From the NCBI GenBank assembly GCA_019454875.1, contig JACFNL010000007.1, positions 1-56,877 on the forward strand: 56,877 bases of DNA, written 5' to 3'. Under the pieces are notes generated by a model that was given only the letters and a program-made list of their open reading frames with translations, was not told where the DNA came from and searched no databases. The DNA comes from Candidatus Cloacimonadota bacterium (GTDB lineage Bacteria; Muiribacteriota; UBA6191). Positions within the stretch are counted from its first letter, which is position 1. Every line of letters starts with the position of its first letter. Below are positions 55,919 through 56,877 of the stretch, one piece after another. Made by a program: the position numbers and the translations under genes.

Positions 55919-56810
55919 TAACGAACTGGTGGCTTATGCTGATGGGCTAGGTGTCCCACTAAACAATCAGTCCCCCAGAGCAAAAATTCTGAAGACAAAT
56001 ATCTATGGGCTGGAGTTTCGCAATAAAAGAGGGGTGTTTACGGTTTCATCGGACTTGGATATCCCCATCGGGATGTCAGTGCTTGTGGATACCAGTCGTG
56101 GCAGAGAGCTGGCCAAAGTTCGTTATACAGATTTGAATAAACATCAGGAAAGGGCAAGAGAGCTTGAAGTATATGAACTGATTTCTCTTGCTACTGAAAA
56201 AGACTTGCAGTTTCAGATAAAAAATGAGGCCCAGGAATTGGCGGACCAGTCCCTTTGTATGCAAAAGGTTCGTGACTTCAAGTTGAATATGCGCGTGATT
56301 AGAACAGAAAGACTGTTTGATAATTCGCGGATTATATTTTATTTTCTGGCTCCCCAAAAGGTTGACTTTCGTGAGTTAGTAAAGGTTTTAGCCTCTCTTT
56401 TTAAGGCTAGAATTGAGTTGAGACAGATTAACAGTCGTGAGCATGTTGCCATGATGGGGGCCGTAGGTTCCTGTGGTCGCCAGACATGCTGTTCCAGCTT
56501 TCTTACTAGAACCCCAGCTGTTGATATGGCAATGGTAGATGTGCAGAGAATGGGGAAAAACCCGGGTAAACTGAATGGGGTCTGCGGAAAACTGAAGTGC
56601 TGTATTGCTTATGAATACGATTTTTATCGTGAGGCACTGGAAGGAATCCCTATGAAGGGTTCCTGTGTGGGGTGCAAAACAGGTAAAGCCGTACTTGTTG
56701 GAGTGAATGTATTTAAGATGGAGGCATCTTTAAGGATGTCAGATGATAGTTTTGTTTCAGTCGGATTTGATGAGTTGCGTCAGGCAGAATTATCTGTGCA
56801 TAAAGGATAA
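55896..56810 (+). CDS. ricT: PSP1/RicT-family protein
   Basis: A 304-residue PSP1-domain protein (RicT/YaaT). The cysteine-rich core is intact: GSCGRQTCCSSFL, then GVCGKLKCCIAYE and GSCVGC. In Bacillus RicT forms an iron-sulfur complex that affects RNase Y and development. The ATG at 55896 is preferred to 55857, which lies in the holB body; the overlap with holB is 23 bp. Adjacency to holB is the conserved arrangement. Confidence 0.9.
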   Translation: MNEIEIHDNELVAYADGLGVPLNNQSPRAKILKTNIYGLEFRNKRGVFTVSSDLDIPIGMSVLVDTSRGRELAKVRYTDLNKHQERARELEVYELISLATEKDLQFQIKNEAQELADQSLCMQKVRDFKLNMRVIRTERLFDNSRIIFYFLAPQKVDFRELVKVLASLFKARIELRQINSREHVAMMGAVGSCGRQTCCSSFLTRTPAVDMAMVDVQRMGKNPGKLNGVCGKLKCCIAYEYDFYREALEGIPMKGSCVGCKTGKAVLVGVNVFKMEASLRMSDDSFVSVGFDELRQAELSVHKG

Positions 56811-56811
56811 C

Positions 56812-56877
56812 ATGGAAAAACATATTCATGAACCCAAGCTGCTTGGCCTGATTGCGGGCGCAGGCGATATGCCTAAG
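56812..56877 (+). CDS. lpxI: LpxI-like UDP-2,3-diacylglucosamine pyrophosphatase, 3' end cut off
   Basis: Only the first 22 codons are in the window. LLGLIAGAGDMPK matches the N-terminal glycine-rich motif of LpxI, the alternative to LpxH in lipid A synthesis. AAAGGA at the ricT stop is the ribosome-binding site. If correct, it confirms an outer membrane with lipid A. Confidence 0.65.
   Translation, partial: MEKHIHEPKLLGLIAGAGDMPK

Noticed and set aside
1..56877. tRNA, rRNA, CRISPR arrays, insertion sequences and att-like repeats
   Set aside because: No cloverleaf, spaced direct repeats, transposase or integrase genes were seen by reading; weak or divergent elements cannot be excluded without a covariance search.

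Overview
The window is about 57 kb of a Gram-negative bacterial chromosome. Evidence for an outer membrane is the first 22 codons of a probable lpxI at the right edge, a lipoprotein with a lipobox, and secreted TPR and copper proteins. Base composition is moderate to slightly AT-rich. Three class III nucleotide cyclases, two of them large and multidomain, suggest a cAMP-rich signalling lifestyle. I cannot name the phylum from this sequence alone; no rRNA, tRNA, CRISPR array or insertion sequence was found.

Layout. 1-7413: housekeeping and signalling genes (a clipped unknown gene, a periplasmic cupredoxin, a membrane cyclase, hisS, an O-methyltransferase, an ECF sigma factor with an unusual HTH-bearing partner, and a GspE-like ATPase). 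7478-26420: a defence and toxin-antitoxin island. It holds hipA-hipB, a SNF2/DUF3883 helicase, an inverted block of HTH regulator-darT-darG, a DUF1156 DNA methylase, an XRE/ImmA-like protein, a possible PIN-like protein, an AAA ATPase, a HEPN-DUF499 ATPase, an APH-like kinase, a decayed zone (AlkD-like pseudogene, internally deleted XRE antitoxin) and mntA-hepT. 26502-30633: arsenite/chromate/arsenate genes (acr3-chrA-arsC) divergent from a BigR/SqrR-type regulator and an ETHE1-like persulfide dioxygenase. 30640-32954: an SbtA-like transporter and a TPR protein. 33138-44430: core genes (MalK/UgpC-type ATPase, ruvB, GAF-cyclase-HEAT protein, a frameshifted membrane cyclase, recA-recX, PerM-like permease, rsfS, rsmE). 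44461-53502: two near-identical AAA/PD-(D/E)XK proteins flanking a large lipoprotein, then an unknown membrane protein and a third AAA/nuclease protein. 53571-56877: rlmN, holB, ricT and the start of lpxI.

Main point of interest. The helicase, DUF1156 methylase and DUF499 ATPase are the methylase/helicase/ATPase set known from type 3 BREX, but no PglZ, BrxA or BrxF is visible. In this island the ATPase carries an N-terminal HEPN domain with an intact R-x4-H motif, and a DarTG module plus an ImmA/PIN-like/AAA trio sit between the core genes. This looks like a composite, PglZ-less BREX-like system. A second strong signal is a run of ten G residues filling most of the exactly 17-bp spacer of a good sigma-70 promoter in front of the lipoprotein gene, which is a classic arrangement for phase variation. 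A third is that several genes have their -10 hexamer 7-8 bp before the start codon and no Shine-Dalgarno, suggesting leaderless mRNAs; the BigR-type regulator is the clearest case, with its operator-like palindrome overlapping the -10.
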